This document shows, piece by piece, positions 48,490 to 59,066 of a stretch of DNA of 64,000 nucleotides. The notes below the pieces were generated by a model. It searched no databases, was not told the DNA's origin, and saw nothing but the letters and a program-made list of their open reading frames with translations. Location: the NCBI GenBank assembly GCA_965153355.1, contig OZ231127.1:40920001-40984000 (forward strand), written 5' to 3'. Both the position numbers and the translations under genes were made by a program. This stretch comes from Flaccisagitta enflata (taxonomy: Eukaryota > Chaetognatha > Sagittoidea > Aphragmophora). Position 1 is the stretch's first letter. Each line of letters begins with the position of its first letter.

Positions 48490-48985
48490 TTTTGGGCAGT
48501 GGCTCCAAAGGGCTCATGTCCTGTAGGACACAGGGGGGAATTTCCAGACATCCGTCCGTCCGTCTGCCTGTCCTTCCGTCCCCCCCCGTTGGCCATCGAG
48601 GCTTCAAATCCTCTCAGGCCTGATTTAGGCTCTCTAAGCTCTCAAATCAGCACTCCAGGCCTCAAATCAGCTTTCCAGGCCTCAAATCAGCTCTCCAGGA
48701 CTCAAATCCGCTCTCAAGGCCTTAAATCTGCTCTCCAGGCTTGAAATCTGCCCCTCAGGCCTCAAATTTCCCCTCAAATCTAATCTTCAGGCCTAAAATC
48801 TTTCCCCAGACCTCAGATCCCCCTTCTATTGCCTCTTGGGCCTGATATTTTACCCCTCAGGATGTCTGGAAATTCCCCCCTGTGTCCTACAGGACATCGG
48901 CCCTTTGGGGCCGCTGCCCTGCTCTCACTCCAATACTTCACCTGATCACTTCAAGCAGGGCATCGGGTACCGTTGACCATGTGCG
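48490..48985. repeat. M-family copy, foldback form
   Basis: GGGCAGTGGCTCCAAAGGGC, CCTGTAGGACACAGGGGG, about ten TCCAGGCCTCAAATCAGCTC units, then inverted CCCCCTGTGTCCTACAGGAC and GGGGCCGCTGCCC. Confidence 0.8.
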
Positions 48986-49019
48986 ATCCTTGGATGACTA
49001 GTTGCTTTCTTTTGTGTGG

Positions 49020-49176
49020 TACAGTTTTAGGGCTATATATTGATTTTTTCCAAGCGGATTTTTTTGTTTTTTGGCTCTAACTATAGCTCATGTATAGTAC
49101 TAGACGTCTCCGGTGGTCATGACCCTTGGCCATTTTTTTCCACCATGAGTTTGTTCCTGGGATCCGTGCCTCCTTA
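49020..49176 (-). repeat. Right arm of the widely spaced inverted repeat
   Basis: Inverse of 46203-46372 with few differences: GGGCTATATATTGA, CCAAGCGGATTTTTTTG, GAGTTTGTTCCTGGGATCCG. The arms bracket the 46.9-49.0 kb M-family cluster. Confidence 0.8.
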
Positions 49177-49197
49177 ACCCCTTTCGCAATACGAACT

Positions 49198-49487
49198 TCG
49201 CATCCACTCTTTGCCCTTTGCATCCACTCTTTGCCCTTCAAACCCACTCTTTACCCTTAGCATCCACTCTTTGCCCCACTCTTTGCCCTTCGCATCCACT
49301 CTTTGCCCTTCGCATCCACTCTTTGCCCTTAGCATCCACTCTTTGCCCTTAGCATCCACTCTTTGCCCTTTGCATCCACTCTTTGCCCTTCACATCCACT
49401 CTTTACCCTTCGCATCCACTCTTTGCCCTTCGCATCCACTCTTTGCCCTTCGCATCCACTCTTTACCCTTCGCATCCACTCTTCGCC
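49198..49487. repeat. 20-bp minisatellite CATCCACTCTTTGCCCTTCG
   Basis: About 14 units with single-base variants (TTAG, TTTG, TTTACCC). Because 60 nt equals three units, translations repeat every 20 residues and look deceptively protein-like. Confidence 0.95.
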
Positions 49488-49735
49488 CAGTCAGCGTCTT
49501 TCTCCCAGATTTCATACTAACCCTCATTTCTCTCAGTGCCGGCTTTCACTCTCGGCGCTTGTCTAGGGCTCAGCTGCCCTGTTTTCCCGCTTGTAATATT
49601 CTGTAAATCACTTTTTTCATTAATCTCGCCTTTGTTGTCGACAGAATCATCGGCCTCTCTGTAACCACGGGCGCAAGAAAATGGAGAGGGCTGGATGGGG
49701 TTCAGGTTCAGGTTTAGATTCAGAACAAGGCGGGA
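49488..49735. other. Anonymous sequence
   Basis: CGACAG|AATCATCGGCCTCTCT|GTAACC (49645-49660) was considered as a micro-exon; its length does not repair the phase break to 51936. Confidence 0.35.
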
Positions 49736-49737
49736 TA

Positions 49738-50143
49738 CTATCTAAGAAATATGTTTGGAAGCACCTCTAAATAAAAAAAATTAATGAGCATTTTGATTTA
49801 CATCAACAAATCTACAATCTGAGTGCCATCTCGTTTTTGTGCTTCAAACCGTCTAGAAGTGTGATTAGTTTGAAGTTGATCACATATTTTCAAAAATAGC
49901 AAAAAAGGGAGGATTTCTTTTTTCTCCTACCCTTCCATCTTTGAATTGCTCTCAAATTTTACCAAAAAACAATAAAAACATGTGGATTGCACCACTACTT
50001 AGCTTTTGAGTTCTAGTTTTATAATCTCATGGATTTTTCATCAGATTTCAAAAAGGAAGTAGCCCAATTTTGCAGCCGAAATGACCAAAATATACCATTT
50101 TTACCACACGCCCTAAGTGCTTCCAAACTTTTTTCCTAGATAG
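49738..50143. mobile_element. TIR element inserted in a GTCGCG-family copy
   Basis: Ends CTATCTAAGAAATATGTTTG and its imperfect inverse, TA at 49736-49737 and 50144-50145. The target reads ACAAGGCGGGATA | TACACGGCCAATACC, which rejoins as the normal family tail with one TA. Confidence 0.85.
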
Positions 50144-50145
50144 TA

Positions 50146-50290
50146 CACGGCCAATACCAATCGCGGACGGGTGGGCAAGGGTGGAAATGCACTTTTCAAT
50201 TCGATCATCCTGGACCCACAGGATAATGGATGTACGGAGTGACAAACAGACAAAGCCTCTTGTAGAGTCGCTAGTCCGCGTAACGTAGAT
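50146..50290 (-). repeat. GTCGCG-family remainder right of the insertion
   Basis: CACGGCCAATACC, CGCGGACGGGTGGGCAAGGG, GACAAAGCCTCTTGTAGAGT, head CGCTAGTCCGCG. Confidence 0.7.
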
Positions 50291-51892
50291 TTAGAATTTG
50301 AGGATGTATACAGTTACACCCCACTAAAATGGATCATGGATACATGAATAATGGAAATCCGCCTTTGATAGATGTGAAAAACAATTCCTTCAGCTTCATG
50401 CAATTTTTTCTTACCCATCAACAAATGAAATATTCAACACAGTCAATTTGCAAAGAGGGAACTTTTTCTTAATGTTTTGTAAATCAATTTCACTATATGG
50501 ATTCCATCTTAATCTAGCTCCATGGTTAATACTTAGCAGGAGACTGATTGATGTCAGAATCTTGAGATGCAAGGAGAACGCATGTATGCGTGCTCGCTGC
50601 TACAATTCTATCATAACATGAACAGACTGACACGAACACGCTCAAGTCAGATGAAGGGAGGCGTGACCGTGAAAAATGTTTTTTCCCTTTTTCCTTGTGC
50701 CTCATGAAAAAAGGATTCGCCCTCTTTTGAAAAATAGAGCGTGAATGTCGGTTGAGACACGAGGAGGAAGAGAAAGTGGAAAAGGAGAAGGAGGAGGAGG
50801 AACATAAAGGGGGGGGGCAGAGTAGAGGCAATTGACTTTGTCTTCTTGCCTATTCATAAAGAAAACAAAGCATTCAACATTTAGTTGCATTGGAGACTGT
50901 GGAGGTCGCCGTTTGTATTTTCAAGTTACTTTTAACGTGGAAATGCCACTTTTTGGTCCATCCGTGCGTCCGTCTCTCGGTAACATCGGTAAATTGCTAC
51001 TCAATAGCATCCTACGCCCCTGCCTTACCGTACATTATATTGACACGTCAGTCCGTCGGTCCGCTCGTATATTCGCCACTTTATCCGCCCAGAATGCCCT
51101 TCCAAATCATTCACATTAAATTCTATAACGTTTATTCTCACCTTTTATGTGGATAATAATCATGGCCTCGGAAATGATGAGAGCCCAAACATCTTTGAAG
51201 TTCATCGTTCTTCTCGAGTAAAGGAGAAATTAATGGCGCAGGAAGCCGAAGGTGTGGCAGTTATTACCATCCAATGATCGGTTTGATGTGGTGGAAACCA
51301 TTGAGATTTAAATGATTGTATGAAGGTTGAACCGCGGAGTAAACCCAGTCCCACCTTTTGCCGCTCCAATGATTCGTAATGTGGCTCACACGTGCCATTT
51401 TCCATTCATTTGGATTCTGTCATTCTGATAAATTTCTCGTCGTCATTCACACTTTGATGATCGTGTCAGTTTGTCACTCGAAGCCTAGTTCTGTCAAAGT
51501 ATCAGTCATAGACAGCAGAGTCAGTGACGTCTCCGCTTTTTTCTTCTGCCTCGTTTCCTTCGTTTCGCGTCATTGGTGTCATTTGTGTCATTCTTTCAAC
51601 CGTCAGAACTCTTTAATTTTTAAAGAATTTTAATCTTAATTTTAATTGTTAAAGCTACACGAGTGAAGAGCGTCGATGCTTTTTGCTCTACTTCGGTTAC
51701 CATTTCAGTGATAGGTTTATCATTCCAACTACGTAGCTTTATCATTCCAAACAATTGAGCAATTCATATCTCTATAATGAGAATCGGCGCTACGTGCCTC
51801 TTCTGCTCTGTTCAATAACCCCTCTTTCGAGGCGGTATCCCCCACTTTATGCCCTCAAGTATTGCAAACCTCGCACATTTTCTAACGTGTAC
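50291..51892. other. Anonymous, upstream of the cyclase core exons
   Basis: A single left end of a pogo-like MITE (CAGTTACACCCCACTAAA) is at about 50312 and a GTCGCG-like fragment at 50955-51080 (TCCGTGCGTCCGTC, GTCAGTCCGTCGGTCCG). No promoter motif could be identified with confidence. Confidence 0.35.
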
Positions 51893-51935
51893 GAATGACT
51901 CTTCGCCGACCCCCCCCCCACCTTACCATGCACAG

Positions 51936-52140
51936 AAGCGACGTGACTCCATTTCGTCGATCGACAGAGTCTTTGAACGGCGGCTGGAATCATCGTTTGA
52001 GCGCTGACTCGAATTCGACCAATAAGAAGAGACTCTCCACGGCGGAAATCGAATCAACTAACAAAAAGAAACTTACCTCGGTAGAGGCTGAATCCTTACC
52101 ACTTCCGCTTGTCGATGACGAGAAAGGCGCTGATACTCAA
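51936..52140 (+). CDS. ADCY: Adenylyl cyclase gene, N-terminal cytosolic exon
   Basis: A poly-C/pyrimidine tract and TTACCATGCACAG precede 51936. The donor CAA|GTGAGT (52140/52141) is consensus. The frame reads RSDVTPFRRSTESLNGGWNH, then repeated (S)TNKK(R/K)L(S/T) motifs and PLVDDEKGADTQ, ending in phase 0, which matches the next exon. If no upstream exon joins, in-frame ATGs at 51895 and 51929 could start translation (in-frame stop at 51883), making this a first exon. Ser/Thr- and Lys-rich, with no helix: a cytosolic tail. The link to cyclase rests on frame continuity with the exons below. Confidence 0.7.
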
Positions 52141-52190
52141 GTGAGTTGTTTGGCTGATACCTTTTTTTCAAAATCGGTATCCATTCATGG

Positions 52191-52329
<139 letters not shown>

Positions 52330-52539
52330 AATGTCTGTTTGATGAATTCAAATATTTCGTAAAATGGAAATATCGATACTCAGTGTAATGATGTCCGGTT
52401 GTCATACCGAGGCATGATCTACTAAGGGATTTTAGAAAAAACTGATAAGATATTGCTAAGACAGGAAATGAGCAAAAGATGTCCATTCTATCATTGACCT
52501 CTAAAGGACGCCAAACTTCATCATCTACAATAACAATGC

Positions 52540-52542
<3 letters not shown>

Positions 52543-52591
<49 letters not shown>
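52543..52591. repeat. (CT)n microsatellite forming the polypyrimidine tract of an acceptor
   Basis: CT dinucleotides, then TTTCTTTTCTTTTCACAG and the exon at 52609. Confidence 0.9.
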
Positions 52592-52597
<6 letters not shown>

Positions 52598-52608
52598 TCT
52601 TTTCACAG

Positions 52609-52727
52609 ACACAGGAAGCGGTTTCAGAGGAACGGAACTACGTTCCCTTTCTTGCTGGAATTAACTTTGCGGCGTATTTTTATCACTCTGAGTATTATTG
52701 CAAAGGAATCATTCTTCCATCCTTTAA
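52609..52727 (+). CDS. ADCY: Adenylyl cyclase exon preceding transmembrane helix 1
   Basis: Acceptor TTTTCACAG at 52608; donor AA|GTGAGT at 52727/52728. It continues the previous exon in phase 0: TQEAVSEERNYVPFLAGINF then AAYFYHSEYYCKGIILPSF, two bases over. ILPSF leads into K-YTFKSKTLETLYRLYFFRQ of the next exon, the position at which membrane cyclases have a short amphipathic stretch before their (L)E.LY.RYF.R motif. The exon itself is diverged from the cyclases I know, so its membership is by splicing. The next intron holds a GTCGCG-family element and other repeats. Confidence 0.8.
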
Positions 52728-52920
52728 GTGAGTACTCTGGCGACCGAAATCATTATCGTATACCACATAACGAGGCAGGGGTAGCGATGCCACGAAATCC
52801 AGAATATCGCGTTGAACATACCAACTGACTTATGGACACATCCTAGTGTCGCTCAGCCAGCGACTGGAATTTGTGCTTCTACTACAGCTGCAACACTCTG
52901 GACCAGGCCTCTTTATTTTT

Positions 52921-53098
52921 AGTCGCGTGCTACGCGACTCTATGACAAGCTATGTCGGTCGGTCGGTCCGGGTTAGCTTTTTTCGGCGTTTACGGGCGTT
53001 TTTTGCGTTACTGCTCCTGCCCAATTGCTTGAAAAGCCTTTTTATCACTGCTCCTGCCCACCCACACGCGACTTTGGTAGCCGTGTACACGGTCTTGT
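52921..53098 (+). repeat. GTCGCG-family element, full length
   Basis: TAGTCGCGTGCTACGCGACT, GTCGGTCGGTCGGTCC, ACTGCTCCTGCCCACCCACA, tail GTGTACACGGTCTTGTT. It lies in the intron, immediately followed by the dispersed repeat at 53098. Confidence 0.88.
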
Positions 53099-53730
53099 TG
53101 AAGCGGCGAACAGCGCCGCTTCTCGGCAGGGAAAGGGAGATGACGGCAGGTCCCAAAAAAGAAAAAGAAGAAGAAGAAAGAGAGGAAGAGGAAGAGGAAG
53201 AGGAAGAAGAAAAAAAAAGAAGATCGAAACGAAGGCAATCACAGTTAGCACTGATATTATTTGCATATCGCAGTTTTATGATGGCTGCTCTAATGTAACC
53301 TAATTGATTTGAAAGACTGTCAGTTTAAATTTCAACTACAACTCCAACCTAATACATTTGTTGTGCACTATAAAAGGAATATCTTAGTTGCATGTAAAAC
53401 TTTTCAACATCATCATGTATTTCATGTAGCCTCCCTTAAAAACGTTTAGATCGGTGATAAAAGTATTGAAAAAAACACTTTTCAATGAAATGGAACAAAT
53501 CCTTTGCTCGGCATGGCGCCACTGTGGAGCACATGCTCAGACCCAGCAATGGCTTGGCTGGGATTTCAGGACTGCTAACAAACCAAGTCCACTGTTCGTT
53601 ACGAGGGCTGGAGATGCAGCCTCCATAATGTACTGATCCTCAAATTCCCTATTCCCCGAGTCGGCATCCTTCAGGGGTAATTTTTTTCTTGTCGGCAGAG
53701 AAGAGGAATCAAGACAGCTCTGGCCAACAG
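53098..53730 (+). repeat. Dispersed repeat of about 630 bp, copy 2
   Basis: AACAGCGCCGCTTCTCGGCA, a GAAGAAGAAGAAAGAGAGG tract, ATTTGCATATCGCAG, and later CTTGTCGGCAGAGAAGAGG. Colinear with 30598-31235. Confidence 0.65.
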
Positions 53731-54100
53731 CTCCATAACATATACTAACACTGTTTCTACAATTAAGTTGAGGAAAAACTATGTACTTAGTACGTTTTAT
53801 ATCTTTTCAATTTCATTGGGTATTGTATTTGAAGAGCCATTTACTGTCAGTGATCTTGTAGCGCGACGCCCGTCTGAGCGGAGATGAGAAAAAAAAAGAA
53901 AGCTTTGTAAAATGTTCCAAGGCAATTCATATTTTCATATAAGTCATCGTGAGATAACGTGTGTAACGGACAGTAAAATCCACGCCAAAATGTCAAAATT
54001 GGAATGATTTATGAGAAAATCTGCGGAAGAAACTCAAGAGAGCAAATCCGCGAGCTTTTGGTCGTTCAGAAGTGCAAAACACGTTATTGACAATTGGCAA
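53731..54100. other. Intron, nothing recognised
   Basis: Anonymous AT-rich sequence. Confidence 0.4.
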
Positions 54101-54104
54101 TCAC

Positions 54105-54437
54105 CATTAGCCTAACAACAATAAATGCAATGTCATAGAAAAGTTCTCTATCAAAGAGATACGGCCCAAAATCATGTTTACAGATGGTTCATGAAAAAAA
54201 TTTAGCCCTAGAACCCCTATAAATTGGCGCCGCCACCCACCCCCTTTCCCATAGTAAAACATAGGCAAAAATCCTTCCTGTACATTTTCTATGGGATATG
54301 AGGGGGGTGGCGGCGGCAATTTTTAGAGGTCCCAGGACCAAATTTTTGTTGTGGTTTATCTGTATACATGATTTTGAGTCATATCCCTCTGATAGAGAAC
54401 TTTCCCATGACTTTACATATATTCTTGTTATGCTAAT
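54105..54437 (-). mobile_element. TIR element with GCCGCCGCC block, copy 2
   Basis: Reverse orientation of 27052-27400: TAGCCTAACAACAATAAATG, AAAAGTTCTCTATCAAAGAG left; GATAGAGAACTTTCCCATGA, TTGTTATGCTA right. The central GGCGCCGCCACCCACCCCC / GGGGGGTGGCGGCGGC symmetry makes the whole element a hairpin. Confidence 0.75.
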
Positions 54438-54565
54438 CACCATCTCACACCATCCAAACCTATCGCACATCATCGCAACACATCTACAAAACAATCGCTT
54501 GATCCTTCCCATCATATCCTCCTCTACTGAACCAACCGACATTCTATTTATTTTTATTTTGTCAG

Positions 54566-54724
54566 GTACACATTCAAAAGCAAAACTTTGGAAACGTTAT
54601 ATCGACTATACTTTTTCCGCCAACAAGTGATCAGCCTTATTGTGATTAACACTTTGGACATTATCATCAAAATCATTCTCGCCGTTTTCTTTTTCCTCGG
54701 GAGTTTACGAAATCCCTCAAACGA
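54566..54724 (+). CDS. ADCY: Adenylyl cyclase exon: transmembrane helix 1
   Basis: Acceptor TTTATTTTGTCAG (54565); donor CGA|GTAAGT (54724/54725). With two bases from the previous exon it reads KYTFKSKTLETLYRLYFFRQ, then a hydrophobic stretch ISLIVINTLDIIIKIILAVF and FFLGSLRNPSNE. The LE.LY.(L/R)YFFR motif followed by a helix is the conserved entry to the first membrane block of metazoan transmembrane adenylyl cyclases. This is established family knowledge; the assignment to a particular isoform cannot be made from this part. Two bases carry over to the exon at 59067. Confidence 0.9.
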
Positions 54725-54734
54725 GTAAGTGTTG

Positions 54735-55502
54735 GCACAGTTGAACCCCGCTTCAACGGATCCGCTTCTAACGGAATTCCGCCTAAGACGGTGTTCCTCC
54801 GAAGGCAACATTTGTGTTTCAAGAGGAGCCAAAGTAAAAAATCAAAATGATTGAAACTGAATGATTAAACTAAAAAAATCATTGAGATATATCATGATTG
54901 ATATTCTTTTGCATAACTTGCATTCAAAAATGAAAAAGAACCAAGTGAAGCTACAAATCATAAAGAAAATATCATGCAAATTAATGAAAATTTCATTTTT
55001 GGTAACTGGCAGGAGGCTCGTTGAAATTCTAAGATTGCATAAAAAATGAAAAAATGAAAAAAACAAAAAACATAGTTCTCTTCCAAAATTGATTATAAAA
55101 AGAACTATGTTTTTGGAAATGCAAAATTTCCCTGCATTTGAGAGTCTTAGAATTTCAACGGCAAGAACAAATAAAAAAATGTAAGCAAAATTTCATAAAA
55201 AACCTTGATTTTCTTGCTTTTCTCATGTGAATTGCATTGTAAAAATTATTTTTAAGGTCAGAATATGATAGAAATGTATACACCAAGTGTCTTAAGAAAC
55301 AATTCATCTTTTAAAATCATTCTTGCACCATTATTATACTGAAAATGATGCAAAAAGTATGGTGAAACACTTACTTTTCCTTCAAAAATTGGCCGTCCTA
55401 AAACAAATGTTGTTTTTTTTCCTGTTTTTTCTTGGACAGAATTCCACCTATATAAGATAAAATTCATTAGTCCAATGAAATCCGTTAGAGTGGAATTTAA
55501 CT
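54735..55502. mobile_element. pogo-like MITE carrying a nested-hairpin family insertion
   Basis: Left part CAGTTGAACCCCGCTTCAAC (about 54738) to CCTAAGACGG; right part GACAGAATTCCACCTATATA to GAGTGGAATTTAACTGTA (about 55504). Between them sits the near-complete nested-hairpin repeat (54790-55400). Confidence 0.75.
54790..55400 (+). repeat. Nested-hairpin dispersed family, copy 2
   Basis: TTCCTCCGAAGGCAACATTT to GTGAAACACTTACTTTTCC. The centre pairs TTGAAATTCTAAGATTGCA with GAGTCTTAGAATTTCAACG, and inner AAACATAGTTCTCTT with AAAGAACTATGTTTTT. Confidence 0.8.
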
Positions 55503-55505
55503 GTA

Positions 55506-56220
55506 TGATTATCAATATTCATGAGGTACTTGTGTTCTCCAATTTTGGATGGGGATGTGGATGTAAAGAATCAGCTAACGATTGTAGCAGGCTGCTAGCA
55601 TTTTTGAATTGTTGCATGACATTTCTTCTTTATGGAAACAATATGATGTCTATGGTCCAAGTATGCATATTCATGCGAAATTGGTTCATTCTTTAAGGCG
55701 TTATTTTGGATTTAAGGATATACTACCCATGAGCTCTATTTAAATGACTTCGGGTACAAACTTCTGCAAGCAACTGTGTTTGCACGTCTTTGTCGACAAG
55801 CTAGGAGACAATTGTCTCCCTCTTCTCGTGTCAACGACCTTTTTCTCCATTTGTTTTGCCATCTTTTTTGGGGGGTATTTTTCGTCTCTTTTCTCTTGTC
55901 CTAAGCTGGTTTGCATGAAAGGGTCAAAATCATTCGGCGCCCTGTGTCACGTCACGTTTTCGGTTTTTTGGCTTTGTGACTCGCGAGCGCCCTTTCTCAT
56001 GTAACAAAACAAGATTATGATAGCCTGATGGAAAAAAAATCGCCTACAACTGTTGGTGCCAATACCAATTGAGTTACCAACGTGGGTGGAACAGAACTTA
56101 ATCGAAGAAACACGAGGACTGTGGATGGGTAACGGCTAATTTGTATAATCCCCTTGTATGCAGATGGACAAGGGCGATGATCTCAGCCTTAGAATAAGGA
56201 CTGCATTCAGATTGAATTGC
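55506..56220. other. Intron, nothing recognised
   Basis: Several short frames of mixed composition (55475-55696, 55744-56004) have no credible splice pairs or domain. The frame at 55744 is Cys- and Phe-rich and unrecognised. Confidence 0.35.
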
Positions 56221-56223
56221 TTT

Positions 56224-56525
<302 letters not shown>

Positions 56526-56768
56526 AGAGAGGGGAAAACACATTGCGCATTGTGTAGCGCATTAATTTATCTTTATCTCTATGATATCTTTATCTTCATG
56601 ATAATGGTTTGTATTTGAAATCGATAAATCTAAATAAACATTCTGAGCTACTGTGGATAAAAAAGCATTCAAAGCCTTTTAAACCGATTTGGTGTTGGTT
56701 AAAAATGCTTCTTTGATAGCTTTGATTGAAATCATTACAACAATGCAATGGTGAATATATACGTTAAC

Positions 56769-56902
56769 AAGGCCGGATACACGGCTACCCCAGTCGCGTG
56801 CGGGTGGGCAGGGGCCAGCAAGAGCAGTGAGACGGACGGACGGACGGACGGAAGGACCGACCGACGGACGGACCGACAAAGCGGGGTGTAGCACGCGACT
56901 AA
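56769..56902 (-). repeat. GTCGCG-family element
   Basis: ACAAGGCCGGATACACGGCT, CAGTCGCGTGCGGGTGGGCA, (GGAC)n, GCGGGGTGTAGCACGCGACT. Confidence 0.85.
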
Positions 56903-56966
56903 AAAAAGAGAGGAACGGATAAAAACCACAGACTGATTTGTGGCTGAAAATGAAGGCGATTTATAA

Positions 56967-57123
56967 CAAGGTCGGATACACTGTTACCTCAGTCGCGTGC
57001 GGGTAAGCAAAGACCACATGGATATAAAAAAGAGACTAAAACGTGACCGAGCGACTGACCAACCGACCAACGGACCAAAGCGCAAACAAAATGAGATGTA
57101 GAGTCGCATAGCAAGCGACTAAA
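56967..57123 (-). repeat. GTCGCG-family element
   Basis: ACAAGGTCGGATACACTG, CAGTCGCGTGCGGGTAAGCA, a GACCGAGCGACTGACC run, GTAGAGTCGCATAGCAAGCG. A plus-strand fragment follows at about 57205-57250. Confidence 0.8.
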
Positions 57124-57792
57124 AAGATATTGTTACTTACCTGTTAACCGTGGAATCGCGTATAAAAGTTTCAGTCAATGCGAATCTATGAGCCATGTTT
57201 TGATCCGTCCGTCCGTTGGTCGATGTCCTTTCCCACCCGCACGCGACCGTTGTGTTGACCTTGCTTCTTTTTCAAACTTTGACTCTTGCTCTTGTGTCAG
57301 GGAAGAAGATGTAGGAAGGGAACAAAAATCGATAAGTTGGAGCATGAAGACTAGCGGCCGAAGCGCAACTTGATTATTCTTGGTTCTCCACTTTCCACTC
57401 AACTAAACACTTCTCTCTTCTTGTGACATTCAATTGTTCTCTCAATAGACATCCGTGTCTGTCTGTCTGTCGTTGTCGCCGTTGTTCTGTTCTTTAGCTT
57501 ATACAATTGTACATAAGTCACAACTGTCTACATGCGTTTGATTCTCGATGTTTTTTACCCCTTTCGACCAGGCGGTGCATGTCAATAAATTCTTTGTTAG
57601 CGATGACGTTGATGGCGTTGTGGTTGAATTCACGAGCTTATTGAGTCTACATTCGTTTTTCCCTTTAGGCGGCGCATGTCAATCCTTTGTTGGCGGTGAC
57701 ATCGACATCATTTTAGTTGAATTCCTTTTTCCTTTCAGACCGCCCAAGTTGATGTACCCTTTGTTAGCGATGACGTAATAGAATTCACGAGC

Positions 57793-58833
57793 TAGGACTC
57801 GCAATAGTTAACTTTAACTAGCTAGTTAACTAGTTAAAATTCTAAAAAACCCTAAAGTTAACTAGTGGAAATTAACTAGTTAAAACAGTTAAAGATTTCT
57901 ATGGAAATTTGAGGATAAAATCACTTATTTTCCCCTCCAATGACATGATTTTTGGTAAATTTTTTTGGTCACAAAGAAAAATGTGGACAATTGTAACACA
58001 CAAACATAGAAACTCAAAGATTTCTTGCCACAAACAATAGAACAAATATTAATGTATTGATTTCTGCAAGAATTGCATCAAAAAAGTTACGGTTTGCTTA
58101 AGTCTTGCTTTTTATTAGGGAAAATTTTTAACTATTTTAGCTAGTTAACTAGGTGTAAATTGTAGTTAGTTAACTGTTAAGACGTACTGAAATTTAAGTA
58201 AGAGGAATTTACCCAGAGAACTAAGTTACCATTCATGTTACTATTTTTGCTTAGGTCAATGCTTGTGTTTATTTCTTTGTACTTTATATTGTAAACTTAC
58301 ATGAGGAAACTCATCTGTCACTGGCAAAGGACAAAAATGCAAAAAGATTGAAAAATATTCAATTCTGATGAGACTAAAAAGTGAATAAAATAGTGACAAT
58401 CATTTCAGTAACTGCTCATTGAAAATTTTAAATTTGCATAAAAAATCCAAATATCATTAAAATAAGAACATAGCGCCCTCAGCTGATCTTTTAGGAATCG
58501 CGCTATGTTTTTGTTTTCTTGATATTTTGATTTTCTATGCAAATTTAAAATTTTCAATGAGCCATGGTCCCTTGACAAAATGAGTTTTTTTGTTGAATTT
58601 GACATATTTTTTCAGCTGTAAAATAAAGGATTGAAATTTAAAATTGGCATATGCAAGTCAATTCATGCAAAATATGGTTGTTGGTAGTTTTATTGAAAAT
58701 ATTTAAACAAAAATTTTCATTAAATTTCATTTTATAAATTTCATGACTTTTCTAGCTCGGGTAGCAAATTCTATGGTAATTTTCAGTGCGTCTTAACTAG
58801 TTAATTTGAAAACCTTAACTATTGCGAGTCCTA
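57793..58833. mobile_element. hAT-like TIR element splitting the acceptor array
   Basis: Ends TAGGACTCGCAATAGTTAA and the exact inverse; the 8-bp duplication TCACGAGC is at 57785-57792 and 58834-58841. Subterminal AACTAGTTAA motifs are numerous on both sides. The interior includes a nested-hairpin centre (58410-58570). 1041 bp, non-coding. The first bases TAGGAC are shared with the 37810 element. Confidence 0.9.
58410..58570. repeat. Nested-hairpin family centre
   Basis: CTCATTGAAAATTTTAAATT / AATTTAAAATTTTCAATGAG arms around GAACATAGCGCC / GCGCTATGTTTTTG. Confidence 0.75.
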
Positions 58834-59066
58834 TCACGAGCCTATTGAATCTATATTCCTTTTTCCTGTCAGGCGGCGCATGTCCATAAACCCTTTGTTG
58901 GCGGTGACATCGACGTCATTTCAGTTGATTTCACTTGCTTATTGAGTCTATGTTCTTTTTCCCTCTTAGGAGGCGCATGTCAATAAACCCTCTACTGGCG
59001 GTGACTTTGATGGGGTTTTAGTTGAGTTCACGAGCTTATTGAGTCTATATTCCTTTTACCTCTTAG

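Larger units (their letters stand above)
57572..59066 (+). repeat. Tandem array of duplicated splice-acceptor plus exon-start units, about 97 bp each
   Basis: Five degenerate units precede the real exon at 59067. Exon-like starts are at 57572, 57669, 57739, 58873 and 58970, each after a T-rich tract ending AG. Each copies the first ~58 nt of the true exon (GCGGCGCATGTC.AT..ACCC, TT.GCGGTGAC.TCGACG) and then ~39 nt of intron tail (TTCACGAGCTTATTGAGTCT…). Spacing is 97, 70, about 85 after removing the insertion, 97 and 97. Reading frames in at least two units hit an early stop, and none has a donor. Confidence 0.9.

Noticed and set aside
49211-49606. 131-codon frame with ASTLCPSHPLFAL-type repeats
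   Set aside because: A 20-bp minisatellite gives a 20-residue period by arithmetic; the frame continues unremarkably into flanking DNA.
49645-49660. 16-nt micro-exon between CGACAG and GTAACC
   Set aside because: Its length leaves one base over, whereas two are needed to reach 51936; no other support.
52610-52727. Alternative +1 frame of the 52609 exon (HRKRFQRNGTTFPFLLELTL)
   Set aside because: It also looks protein-like and hydrophobic, but it does not continue from 52140 or into the 54566 exon in the frame that gives the cyclase motif.
57572-57780. Additional true exons of the cyclase in the acceptor array
   Set aside because: Units at 57669 and 58873 reach a stop early in the required phase, and none has a donor; they duplicate the start of the 59067 exon.
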